Shown piece by piece: positions 7,349-16,161 of a DNA stretch of 64,000 nucleotides (the first letter of the stretch is position 1; every line of letters starts with the position of its first letter). This stretch comes from Kitasatospora sp052076145 (GTDB lineage: Bacteria; Actinomycetota; Actinomycetes; Streptomycetales; Streptomycetaceae), in NCBI RefSeq assembly GCF_052076145.1, contig NZ_CP197246.1, forward strand, positions 5,394,001 to 5,458,000, written 5' to 3'. The notes under the pieces are model-generated. The model searched no databases, was not told the DNA's origin, and saw only the letters and a program-made list of their open reading frames with translations. Position numbers and translations under genes: made by a program.

Positions 7349-7740
7349 AGCTGGGCACCGCCTTCAAAGATCTTCGCCGTGGTCAGGTCTTCGTGCGACT
7401 CTCTTCCCCTCGGGATGCCGTGGGGTCTGGCCGGGGAGACTTGCTCCGGGGAGTACAGCTGCGGGCCCATGCTCTGCCACTTGTCGAGGATCGCCGGGGC
7501 CCCGGCCCCCACGATCATGGCGCCGAGGGCGCCCAGTTGGCCGGAGGCCGCGAGGCCCCAGGCGACGACCGAGCCGAGCACCACGCGGATCACCTCGCCC
7601 GTCAGGTAGAGCCCGAAGGTCGGACCGTTCCTGACCCGCCAGGGCCAGCGCCGCTTGCCCTGGATGAACCGGTAGAGGGTCAGGAGAGATATCAGACCGC
7701 CGCCGACTGCTCCGTACAGAAGCATCTGCCAGTGGGGCAT
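7345..7740 (-). CDS. Small membrane protein of unknown function, first gene of SUKH operon
   Basis: 131 residues from the ATG at 7740, chosen because ACGGAGCAGC gives a good ribosome site; a further upstream in-frame start lacks one. Three hydrophobic stretches are visible: MLLYGAVGGGLISLLTLYRF at the N-terminus, GLYLTGEVIRVVLGSVVAWG, and LGALGAMIVGAGAPAILDKW. A basic loop (QGKRRWPWRVRNG) separates the first two, and the tail of about 35 polar residues should lie in the cytoplasm. The family is not one I can name. The conserved-looking Gly-rich third segment and the operon with a SUKH protein make it worth comparing with effector or defence membrane subunits. Confidence 0.6.
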   Translation of the reverse strand: MPHWQMLLYGAVGGGLISLLTLYRFIQGKRRWPWRVRNGPTFGLYLTGEVIRVVLGSVVAWGLAASGQLGALGAMIVGAGAPAILDKWQSMGPQLYSPEQVSPARPHGIPRGRESHEDLTTAKIFEGGAQL

Positions 7741-7855
7741 GCTGCTCCGTCTCCCTTCGTCGGCCCGCACAGAAAGGCTAACTCCGGGTGGCCTGACTGT
7801 CATTCAGACTACCCATGGTAGCTGAAGGTAACCGGGTGCACTGGCATGCTCACCG

Positions 7856-8537
7856 TCAACATCGGTCGGCCGGGGCGACGCGGCCGCCGAGCGAGACGAG
7901 CGGGGCGGGGCCGGAGTCGTCGTAGCGGGTGAGGAGTTGGGAGCCGACGCCCTGGCGGATGTCGAGCCCGCGCCGGAGTTCCGCGGTCAGGGCGATGGCG
8001 GCAGCGCCGGTCGCCTCGTCCTCGGCGATGACGCCGTCCGGGCGGCGGGGGAAGCCCCGGGTGCGGACGCGGCCGGCGGGCTCGTCCAGCCAGGACCACG
8101 CGTACAGCCAGCCTTCGCCGGGCGGCGGGGCCGGGAGGGCTTCGACGTCGGCGGGGGAGGGGTACTGCTCGGTGCGGCGGCCGGTGGCCCAGGCCGGGTC
8201 GGCGCGCAGCCAGGTGAGGCCGTCGGAGACCCAGGTCGGGACCGGCCCGGCCGGCGGGTGCAGGGCGGCGGGCTGGTGGCCGCGCCGGGCCAGGGCCCAG
8301 GCCGTGCCGATCAGCGGGTGCCCGGCGAAGGGCAGTCGGAGCCCCGGGGTGTAGATGTCGACCAGGCCGCCCGCCGGGTCGTCGACGAACACCGTCTCGC
8401 TGAAGCCGAGTTCCAGGGCGAGCTGCTGCCGGGCCTCGGTGCCGGGGACGGACGCCCCCGTCGTGGACGACGCCCAGCAGGTTGCCCCCGGTGCCGTCCG
8501 GCCCGACGAAGACGCGCAGGATCTCAAGATCGCTCAT
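7856..8537 (-). pseudogene. PhzF family phenazine-biosynthesis-like isomerase, frameshifted
   Basis: The start at 8537 encodes SDLEILRVFVGPDGTGGNLL and GVVHDG, the usual PhzF N-terminus, but the rest (LALELGFSETVFVDD with the family's catalytic Glu, then YTPGLRLPFAGHPLIGTAW, and VIAEDEATGAAAIALTAELR) lies in another frame. The switch falls at a run of five C bases on the + strand (8455-8459). With four C the two parts join into one normal protein of about 226 residues, and the total length (682 nt) is one base over a multiple of three. It is either a recent frameshift or a sequencing or assembly error. PhzF relatives are epimerase/isomerase-fold enzymes. No phenazine genes are nearby. Confidence 0.8.
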
Positions 8538-8581
8538 GCACCGATCCAAGCAGAGCCGACGACAGGCTGGGGCCCGGGGCT

Positions 8582-9985
8582 TCAGGCCGTGAGGACGGGC
8601 TCCGCCGCCGGGGCCGGTTCGAGGGCGGTGCGGCCCGCCGCGTCGCTGAGCTTGACGAGCAGGGCGACCAGCAGCCAGTTGGCCAGCAGGGAGGAACCGC
8701 CGGCGGCGAGGAAGGGGAGGGCCTTGCCGGTGAGCGGGATGAGGCCGGTGACGCCGCCGACGACGACGAAGACCTGGAGGGCGATGGCGGAGGCCAGGCC
8801 GCTGGCCAGCAGCTTGCCGAAGGGGTCGCTCAGGGCGACGGCGGTGCGCAGGCCGCGCTGGATGAGCAGGGTGTAGAGGAGCAGCACGGCGGTGACTCCG
8901 GCCAGGCCGAGCTCCTCGCCGATGGTGGTGAAGATGAAGTCGCTGCGCCCGGCGAAGCTGATCAGCCAGGGTCGGCCCTGGCCGAGGCCGGTGCCGAGCA
9001 GGTGGCCGGTGCCGAAGCTGAACAGGGCCTGGGCGGGCTGGTCGGAGATCAGCGCCTTGTCGTGGACGGGGAGGTAGATGTCGAGCGGGTGCAGCCAGGC
9101 CTCGACGCGGCCGTGCACGTGCGGCTCGACCGAGCCGACCACCGCTGCGCCGCCGACGGCCATCAGCAGGCCGAAGACGACCCAACTGGTGCGTTCCGTC
9201 GCGATGTAGAGCATCACGATGAAGACACCGAAGAAGATCAGCGAGGTGCCGAGGTCGCGTTCGAAGATCAGCACCAGCAGGCTGATCACCCAGATCGCCA
9301 GCACCGGCCCGGCGTTGCGCCCGCGCGGCAGGCTGAGCCCCCAGACCTTGCGTCCGACCAGGGCGAGGGCGTCCCGGTTGGCCATCAGGTAGCCGGCGAA
9401 GAAGATCGTGATGGCGAGCTTGACGAACTCGTCCGGCTCGAAGGAGGGCATCCCGGGGAGTTTGATCCAGCGCTTGGCGCCGTAGCTGTCGGTGGGGGAG
9501 AAGACGGGCGCGGCCAGCAGGATGAGCGCGCCGACCATCAGCACGTAGACGTACCGCTGGAAGAACCGGTGGTGCTTGACGAAGACGATCAGCGCGGCCG
9601 CCGCCAGCACCGCGATGAACATCCACATCACCTGGGAGGGCGCGCTCGGGAACCGCTGGTAGGTGCTCTTGTAGACCAGGGCGTACGAGATGTCGAGCCG
9701 GTGCTGGAGCATCAGGCCGAAGCCGCTGAGCAGCACGGCGATCGGCAGGATCAGCGGGTCCGCGTACCGGGCGAACCGCCGCACCGCGAGGTGGGCGGCC
9801 ACGGCGCACGCGGTGAGGCTGCCGCCGATGCCGGCGAGACTGCCGGGGATCCGGTCATTCATCGTGATCTCGGTGGCGACCCAGCCCGCCAGGCAGATGG
9901 CGACGGCGAACAGGACCAGGCCCAGTTCGAGGTTGCGATGGTTCCCGGAGCGGCGACGCCCCTCGGCCCGCAGGCTTTCTCGCAT
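8582..9985 (-). CDS. FtsW/RodA/SpoVE family (SEDS) peptidoglycan polymerase
   Basis: 467 residues from the ATG at 9985, which has a strong GGGGGAG site; an in-frame start farther upstream is less likely. There are about ten to twelve membrane segments, with SEDS hallmarks: AAPVFSPTDSYGAKRWIKLP, FEPDEFVKLAITIFFAGYL, LVLIFERDLGTSLIFFGVF and the C-terminal FIFTTIGEELGLAG plus TGKALPFLAAGGSSLLANW. SEDS proteins polymerise lipid II glycan strands with a partner class B PBP. Streptomycetes have several paralogs (FtsW, RodA, sporulation types). This copy has no adjacent PBP, so its role in division, growth or sporulation cannot be fixed. It is divergent from uppP, another gene of the undecaprenyl/peptidoglycan cycle. 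Confidence 0.92.
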   Translation of the reverse strand: MRESLRAEGRRRSGNHRNLELGLVLFAVAICLAGWVATEITMNDRIPGSLAGIGGSLTACAVAAHLAVRRFARYADPLILPIAVLLSGFGLMLQHRLDISYALVYKSTYQRFPSAPSQVMWMFIAVLAAAALIVFVKHHRFFQRYVYVLMVGALILLAAPVFSPTDSYGAKRWIKLPGMPSFEPDEFVKLAITIFFAGYLMANRDALALVGRKVWGLSLPRGRNAGPVLAIWVISLLVLIFERDLGTSLIFFGVFIVMLYIATERTSWVVFGLLMAVGGAAVVGSVEPHVHGRVEAWLHPLDIYLPVHDKALISDQPAQALFSFGTGHLLGTGLGQGRPWLISFAGRSDFIFTTIGEELGLAGVTAVLLLYTLLIQRGLRTAVALSDPFGKLLASGLASAIALQVFVVVGGVTGLIPLTGKALPFLAAGGSSLLANWLLVALLVKLSDAAGRTALEPAPAAEPVLTA

Positions 9986-10211
9986 GTGAACTCCCCCCAG
10001 GGGCGTCGACGGCAGATCCGGGAATTTTTGCACGGCGCGGCCGGGGCCGGGAGGGGCGGCCCGGAGCCTCGCCCCGGATGAGGCGTCGGTTAACCCCCGA
10101 GGGCCAGTGGGTGAACACTCGTACGGACTCGACGATGCGTCTACAGGGCCGTAGTAGGTTCGGGGGGCTCCCGCCCTCGTGCCCTCGGCCTGCCACTGGA
10201 GAAGCGCCCCG

Positions 10212-11132
10212 ATGTCTCTCTTGACCTACCCGGAAGCCATCGGCGTCGGACTGCTCCAGGGGGTCACGGAGCTCTTCCCGGTCTCCAGCCTCGGCCACAG
10301 CATCCTGGTGCCCGCGCTGCTCGGCGGCCACTGGAAGCAGGACCTCGACGTCGCCGGTGAGAACTCGCCCTACCTGAACGTACTGATCGGCCTCCACCTG
10401 GCCACCGCGTTCGCGCTGATCGTCTACTTCCGGCGGGACTGGGTCCGGGTCGCGCGGGGCTTCTACACCTCCGCCCGCGAGCGCCGAATAGAGACGGTCG
10501 AGCAGAAGCTGGCCTGGCTGCTGGTCGTCGGCACCGTCCCGGTCGGCATCGCGGGCCTGGCGCTCGACCACGTCTTCCGCACCGCGCTCGGCAAGCCCGT
10601 GCCCGCCGCGATCTTCCTCACCCTCAACGGCCTGGTGCTGTACGGCACCGAGCGGCTGCGCCGGGGTGGCACCGGCCGCCGCCGTGCCGGAGCGGCCCCC
10701 GGGCCGGGTGAGGAGCAGCTGAGCCACGAGGAGCTCTCGGACCGCCGGATCGCGCGGCTCGGCTTCGGTGAGGCCCTCCGGATCGGCGCGGCCGAGATCC
10801 TCGCGCTGTTCCCCGGCATCAGCCGCTCGGGCGTCACGATCAGCGCCGGCATCTTCCGTGGCCTCTCGCACGAGGACGCGGCCCGTTTCTCCTTCATGCT
10901 GGCGACCCCGGTCATCGCCGCCGCCGCCCTGCTCAAGGTCCCGGCCCTGCTCGGCCCGGCCGGGGACGGCATCCGTGGCCAGGTGCTGGCGGGCAGTGTG
11001 GCGGCCTTCTTCGCCGGGTACGTCGCGGTGCGGTTCCTGACCAAGTACTTCGAGACGAAGACGCTGACGCCGTTCGCGATCTACTGCACCGTCGCCGGGC
11101 TCGGCAGCCTCGCGTACCTCACGTTCGTGTAG
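10212..11132 (+). CDS. uppP: Undecaprenyl-diphosphate phosphatase
   Basis: 306 residues from ATG 10212 (GGAGAAGCGCCCCG upstream); an ATG 33 bases earlier in frame lacks a site. It is an integral membrane protein with the two family signatures: GLLQGVTELFPVSSLGHSIL (Glu-rich/SSxGH motif, residues about 10-30) and LFPGISRSGVTISAGIFRGL (PGxSRSG motif). UppP (BacA) dephosphorylates C55-PP to C55-P to recycle the lipid carrier for peptidoglycan and teichoic acid synthesis, and overproduction gives bacitracin resistance. A charged insert at about 155-185 (RRGGTGRRRAGAAPGPGEE) is longer than in E. coli UppP but common in actinobacteria. The gene ends before a clean hairpin terminator. Confidence 0.95.
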   Translation: MSLLTYPEAIGVGLLQGVTELFPVSSLGHSILVPALLGGHWKQDLDVAGENSPYLNVLIGLHLATAFALIVYFRRDWVRVARGFYTSARERRIETVEQKLAWLLVVGTVPVGIAGLALDHVFRTALGKPVPAAIFLTLNGLVLYGTERLRRGGTGRRRAGAAPGPGEEQLSHEELSDRRIARLGFGEALRIGAAEILALFPGISRSGVTISAGIFRGLSHEDAARFSFMLATPVIAAAALLKVPALLGPAGDGIRGQVLAGSVAAFFAGYVAVRFLTKYFETKTLTPFAIYCTVAGLGSLAYLTFV

Positions 11133-11156
11133 AGCCTTCACCGCAGGTCCCGCTGT

Positions 11157-11190
11157 GGCGGGGGAGACATCCGTCTCCCCCGCCATTTTT
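11157..11190 (+). terminator. Rho-independent terminator of uppP
   Basis: A 12-bp perfect stem, GGCGGGGGAGAC / GTCTCCCCCGCC, with a 4-nt loop is followed by ATTTTT. It is one of the few hairpins in the window with a U-tract. Confidence 0.9.
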
Positions 11191-11287
11191 GCGTTCCCAG
11201 AGCCTGGACGAGCCCCGGAAGGGCCGCCGGTGCGGCCCGCCCGGCGAGACGCCCCTTGACGGCTGCGCGAGGCTCGGCTTACGTTGC

Positions 11288-11323
11288 TTCCGCATACCAA
11301 AACTAGCATTCCGCATCGTGGAA
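11288..11323 (+). promoter_or_regulatory. Candidate operator upstream of glyoxylate carboligase
   Basis: TTCCGCAT occurs twice as a direct repeat (11288-11295 and 11309-11316), 21 bases or about two helical turns apart. The second copy also forms an inverted pair TTCC-N7-GGAA (11309-11323). Such elements fit IclR-type (AllR-like) control of glyoxylate genes in streptomycetes, but the regulator is not in this window. Confidence 0.45.
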
Positions 11324-11422
11324 GTGACTGCCAAGGGTTCTCGCAAGTTCGAGACCCGAGGAGTGAGGCCGCGAGCGGGGAGAGACCCCCGATCACCACG
11401 GGCTGACCGCAGGAGTAACCCG

Positions 11423-13201
<1,779 letters not shown>

Positions 13202-13231
13202 TCGCTGCTGATCTGACCGCAGGATCCTGAC

Positions 13232-13285
13232 GACGGCTCGGGCCCGGCTGCTCCCTCTTGGGGGAGCAGCCGGGCCCGAGCCGTC
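13232..13285. terminator. Perfect 24-bp hairpin, bidirectional terminator
   Basis: Arms 13232-13255 and 13262-13285 are fully complementary (starting GACGGCTCGGGCCCGG) around a 6-nt loop. The hairpin lies between the convergent gcl and DUF4190 genes and can end both transcripts. Confidence 0.9.
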
Positions 13286-13300
13286 GGTGCGGTGCGGCCG

Positions 13301-13564
13301 TTATGCGCCGAGCTGCCAGATGGTGTGGTGGCTGCTCAGGACGGAGACCGCGAGCAGGGCCAGGTCGGCGGTGCCGAGCGCGAGGCCGAGCAGGGCGCGG
13401 CCCCGGCGGGCGGTGCGGCGGGTCAGCGCCAGGGTGCCGAGGACCAGGGCGCACGGGCCGAGCACCAGGTTGAAGACGAGGAGGCCGAGCAGGCCGAGGA
13501 TGAAGGAGGCGACGGCCATCTGGTCGGCGTCCTCGATGGTCTGTCGCTTGGTCATGATGTCCAT
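13301..13564 (-). CDS. DUF4190-type small membrane protein
   Basis: 87 residues with two hydrophobic segments (about 18-45 and 58-78): ASFILGLLGLLVFNLVLGPC and RALLGLALGTADLALLAVSV. This is the pattern of DUF4190 proteins (AIASLVLGILGL-like opening, small basic loop TRRTARRGR, second helix). The start could be the ATG at 13564 or the in-frame ATG at 13555. The function is unknown; DUF4190 domains occur as small stand-alone proteins or appended to secreted proteins. Its start lies 24 bases after the stop of a 50-residue membrane protein gene, with which it is probably co-transcribed. Confidence 0.75.
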   Translation of the reverse strand: MDIMTKRQTIEDADQMAVASFILGLLGLLVFNLVLGPCALVLGTLALTRRTARRGRALLGLALGTADLALLAVSVLSSHHTIWQLGA

Positions 13565-13588
13565 GGCAGGGACTCTCCGTGAGGGTGG

Positions 13589-13741
13589 TCAGCGCCGCTT
13601 GGCGCGGGCGAGGCCCTCGCGGGTGCCGAAGGCGAGCAGCCAGAGGGTGATCGCGGCGGTGGCCGCGAGGAAGACCGGGAGGGAGACGTGGATCGCGGCG
13701 CCCATGAGGAGGCCCATGGCGACGATGACGAAGAGCAGCAC
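13589..13741 (-). CDS. 50-residue two-helix membrane protein
   Basis: A short frame from GTG 13741 (AAAGGAC site at the right distance) to TGA 13589-13591. It begins MLLFVIVAMGLLMGAAIHVS, continues with a second hydrophobic helix (VFLAATAAITLWLLAFG) and ends in a basic tail, REGLARAKRR. This is a clean small membrane protein with positive-inside topology, directly upstream of the DUF4190 gene. I do not know a family for it. Support comes from the ribosome site, the hydrophobic pattern and the operon position rather than from homology. Confidence 0.55.
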   Translation of the reverse strand: MLLFVIVAMGLLMGAAIHVSLPVFLAATAAITLWLLAFGTREGLARAKRR

Positions 13742-13834
13742 GGCCGGGTCCTTTGCGGGAGTTGGAGCAGGGTGATTTCAGCTGACAAGTGTTCGCTGAC
13801 TTCCGGGGACCACTCTACGCTGGCGCAACTCGGC

Positions 13835-13846
13835 AAACAGTTGTTT
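13835..13846. promoter_or_regulatory. Candidate TetR operator ahead of the 13857 gene
   Basis: AAACA-GT-TGTTT is a perfect 5-2-5 palindrome eleven bases before the start codon, in a locally AT-rich stretch. The position suits autoregulation by the TetR protein that follows. It could also affect the divergent small-membrane-protein operon. Confidence 0.45.
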
Positions 13847-13856
13847 ACTGAATGAT

Positions 13857-14489
13857 GTGAGTCACACCGCCGGTGCCCCCGGAGTCAGACAGGCCCAGAA
13901 GCAGCAGAGCCGCCGAGCCCTGCTGGACGCGGGCCTGCGCCTGCTCGAGCAGCAGAACCTCAGCGGCCTCGGCGTGCGGGAGGTGACGCGGGAGGCCGGC
14001 ATGTCGCCGGCCGGGTTCTACCGGCACTTCCGGGACCTGGCGGAGCTCGGTGTCGTCCTGGTCGAGGAGTCGCTCGCCAGCCTGCACGTCATGATCCGGT
14101 CGGCGCTGGCCCAGCAGGGGGAGGCCGAGGCGCGGATCGACCGCACGGTCGCGGTGATCGCCGGGCACGTCCGCGAGCACCGGGCGCACGTCCGCTTCCT
14201 CGCGCGCGAGCGGCACGGCGGCGTGCAGGCCGTGCGCGAGGCGATCGGCGGTGAACTCCGGCGGTTCGCCGGGGAGGTGGGGGAGGTGCTCGCCGCGCAG
14301 CCGGTCTCCGAGGGGTGGAGCGCGGAGGAGATCCGGATGCTCGCCGGGCTGTACGTCGACCACATGGTCTCGACGGCCGCCGCCCTGCTGGACGCGCCGA
14401 CCGAGGCCGAGCAGCGGCGGATCGCCCGGACGGCGCAGACGCAGCTGCGGCTGATCGGGGTCGGGCGCACCCACTGGCGCGACGGGTGA
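13857..14489 (+). CDS. TetR family regulator, FabR/DesT-like
   Basis: 210 residues from GTG 13857. The N-terminal helix-turn-helix (about 15-60) reads SRRALLDAGLRLLEQQNLSG, VREVTREAGMSPAGFYRHF. The C-terminal domain (HVREHRAHVRFLARERHGGV; LAGLYVDHMVSTAAALLDAP) resembles the FabR/DesT-type group that senses acyl-CoA or controls unsaturated fatty-acid synthesis, though ligand and targets cannot be confirmed. No desaturase is adjacent. A short palindrome lies just upstream of its start, so it may repress itself and perhaps the divergent membrane-protein pair. Confidence 0.85.
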   Translation: MSHTAGAPGVRQAQKQQSRRALLDAGLRLLEQQNLSGLGVREVTREAGMSPAGFYRHFRDLAELGVVLVEESLASLHVMIRSALAQQGEAEARIDRTVAVIAGHVREHRAHVRFLARERHGGVQAVREAIGGELRRFAGEVGEVLAAQPVSEGWSAEEIRMLAGLYVDHMVSTAAALLDAPTEAEQRRIARTAQTQLRLIGVGRTHWRDG

Positions 14490-14510
14490 CCAGGGTGGGT
14501 CTGACGTACT

Positions 14511-14523
14511 CAACTGGCAGTTG
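14511..14523. promoter_or_regulatory. Palindrome upstream of the secreted protease gene
   Basis: CAACTG-G-CAGTTG is a perfect 6-1-6 palindrome, followed 11 bases later by TTGACA (14535-14540), a plausible -35 element for the protease gene at 14607. It may be an operator for the protease promoter. No matching regulator is proven. Confidence 0.4.
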
Positions 14524-14606
14524 ACGCACCGGTATTGACAGGGCGGCATGCTCACGCCAGCTTTGGGGGAACCCCCACGGGAACCCCCACTCCGAGAGGC
14601 ACTCTC

Positions 14607-15434
14607 ATGAAGAAGCCGCTCATCGGCGCGCTCACGGCCCTGCTGCTCGCCGGGGCCACCGCCCTGGCCGGAGCCGCCCCCGCCAATGCCGCGCAGGCCG
14701 TCACCGTCAACTACGCCGGTACGGTGGCGCTCAGCGACTGCTCCGGATCGGTGGTGCGGATGCCGAACTCCGTCGACACCGACCCGGCGCTCGTCCTCAC
14801 CAACGGCCACTGCCTGGAGACCGGCATGCCGTCGCCCGGCCAGGTCGTCGTCGGCCAGTCGTCCAACCGCAGCTTCACCCTGCTCAGCGCGAGCGGCGGC
14901 CGGCTGGCCACGCTGCGCGCGACCAAGGTCGCGTACAGCACGATGACCGACACGGACGTGACGATCTACCAGCTGAGCAGCACCTACTCGACGATCAAGT
15001 CCCGTTACGGCATCAGCCCGTTGACCATCTCGACGGCGCACCCGACGGCGGGCGCCGCGATCAAGGTGGTGTCGGGCTACTGGAAGCGGACGTACTCCTG
15101 CAACGTGGACGGCTTCGTCTACCGGCTCAAGGAGGGCGACTGGACGTTCAAGGACGCCGTCCGCTACACCTCCAGCTGCAACACCATCGGCGGCACCTCG
15201 GGCTCGCCGGTCATCGACACGGCCACCGGCCTGCTCGTCGCGGTGAACAACACCGGCAACGAGAACGGTGAGACCTGCACCGTCAACAACCCCTGCGAGG
15301 TGGACCAGAGCGGCAACGTGACCGTCCACCAGGGCATCAACTACGCCGAGGAGACGTACGGCATCCCGGCCTGCTTCGGCGCCGGCAACAAGCTCGACCT
15401 CACGCTGGCGGGCTGCACGCTGCCGCGCCCGTAG
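14607..15434 (+). CDS. Secreted trypsin-like serine protease
   Basis: 275 residues from ATG 14607 (GAGAGG upstream). It has a Sec signal peptide: MKKPLIG, a hydrophobic core, and a cleavage site after APANAAQA. The catalytic triad is recognisable as His in ALVLTNGHCLE, Asp in MTDTDVTIYQL and Ser in IGGTSGSPVID, the layout of chymotrypsin-fold (S1-like) proteases in which His-Cys is preceded by NG. Paired cysteines (DCSG/GHCL, SCNVDG/SSCN, TCTVNNPC) suggest several disulfides. It is likely an extracellular endopeptidase. Start sites farther upstream would disrupt the signal peptide. A modest hairpin follows at 15470-15493. Confidence 0.92.
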   Translation: MKKPLIGALTALLLAGATALAGAAPANAAQAVTVNYAGTVALSDCSGSVVRMPNSVDTDPALVLTNGHCLETGMPSPGQVVVGQSSNRSFTLLSASGGRLATLRATKVAYSTMTDTDVTIYQLSSTYSTIKSRYGISPLTISTAHPTAGAAIKVVSGYWKRTYSCNVDGFVYRLKEGDWTFKDAVRYTSSCNTIGGTSGSPVIDTATGLLVAVNNTGNENGETCTVNNPCEVDQSGNVTVHQGINYAEETYGIPACFGAGNKLDLTLAGCTLPRP

Positions 15435-15469
15435 GGCCGTAGGTACGGAGCAGTGCGAGCGGGTGGCGC

Positions 15470-15493
15470 GGGCCGGTGAGGTGACCGGCCCGT
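15470..15493 (+). terminator. Hairpin after the protease gene
   Basis: CGGGCCGGT / ACCGGCCCG is a 9-bp stem with a 6-nt loop, 36 bases past the protease stop. There is no U-tract, so its strength is uncertain. Confidence 0.55.
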
Positions 15494-15504
15494 GCCCCTG
15501 TTCG

Positions 15505-15525
15505 AAGTACTGAATCAGTGCTTCA
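15505..15525. promoter_or_regulatory. 21-nt near-perfect palindrome, TetR operator candidate
   Basis: The arms GAAG-t-ACTGA and TCAGT-g-CTTC pair at nine of ten positions around a central A. The site ends nine bases before the ATG of the TetR gene at 15535, so bound protein would cover its own promoter or ribosome site and control the whole TetR / acyl-CoA dehydrogenase / amidohydrolase operon. Confidence 0.7.
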
Positions 15526-15534
15526 ATTCTTGAT

Positions 15535-16161
15535 ATGGCATACCGACGCACCCCGGCCGTGCAGGCCCGGCTCGACGCGCAGCGCGAGGCCGTGCTGCGG
15601 GCCGCCGTCGCGCTGCTCGGCGAGCGCGGCTACGGCGGGTGCTCGATGGCGGCCGTCGCCCACCGGGCCGGGATGGCGACCGGCAGCATGTACCAGCACT
15701 TCGCCAACAAGGCCGAGCTCTCCGTCGAGCTGTTCCGCCTGGTGGTAGGGCGTGAGGTCGCCGCCGTGACCGAGGCGGCCGCCCGGGAGAGCACACCCCG
15801 GGGCAAGGTCAGCGCCGTCGTCGAGACCTTCGCCGCGCGGGCCCTCAAGGCCCCCCGGCTCGCCTACGCGCTGCTCGCCGAGCCCGCCGACGCCGTCGTG
15901 GACACCGAGCGGCTGGTCTTCCGCCGGGCCTTCCGCGATCTGATCGCCGAGCAGATCGCCGACGCCATCAGCACCGGCCAGCTGCCCGACCAGCGCGCCG
16001 AACTCACCGCCGCGGCCCTCGTCGGCGCGGTCGCCGAGGCGCTGGTCGGCCCCCTCGCCACCGGCTCGCCGCCGGACGACCTCATCCCCGCCATGGTCTC
16101 CTTCGCGCTGCGCGCCCTGGGAGCCCCGACCGTTGGAGAGCCCGATGCCGCCCACGCATGA
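15535..16161 (+). CDS. TetR family regulator of the AidB-like operon
   Basis: 208 residues. The N-terminal helix-turn-helix (about 15-60) reads REAVLRAAVALLGERGYGG, MAAVAHRAGMATGSMYQHF, with NKAELSVELFRLV after it. The C-terminal ligand domain includes RLAYALLAEPADAVVDTERL and matches regulators found beside AidB-like acyl-CoA dehydrogenases. Its 3' end overlaps the start of the dehydrogenase gene by 17 bases, so the two are co-transcribed. A near-perfect 21-nt palindrome just before the start is the obvious operator. Confidence 0.9.
   Translation: MAYRRTPAVQARLDAQREAVLRAAVALLGERGYGGCSMAAVAHRAGMATGSMYQHFANKAELSVELFRLVVGREVAAVTEAAARESTPRGKVSAVVETFAARALKAPRLAYALLAEPADAVVDTERLVFRRAFRDLIAEQIADAISTGQLPDQRAELTAAALVGAVAEALVGPLATGSPPDDLIPAMVSFALRALGAPTVGEPDAAHA

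Noticed and set aside
11189..11422. N-terminal extension of gcl
   Set aside because: It includes the terminator-proximal and operator regions, has no homology, and the ATG at 11423 has a strong ribosome site and aligns with E. coli Gcl.
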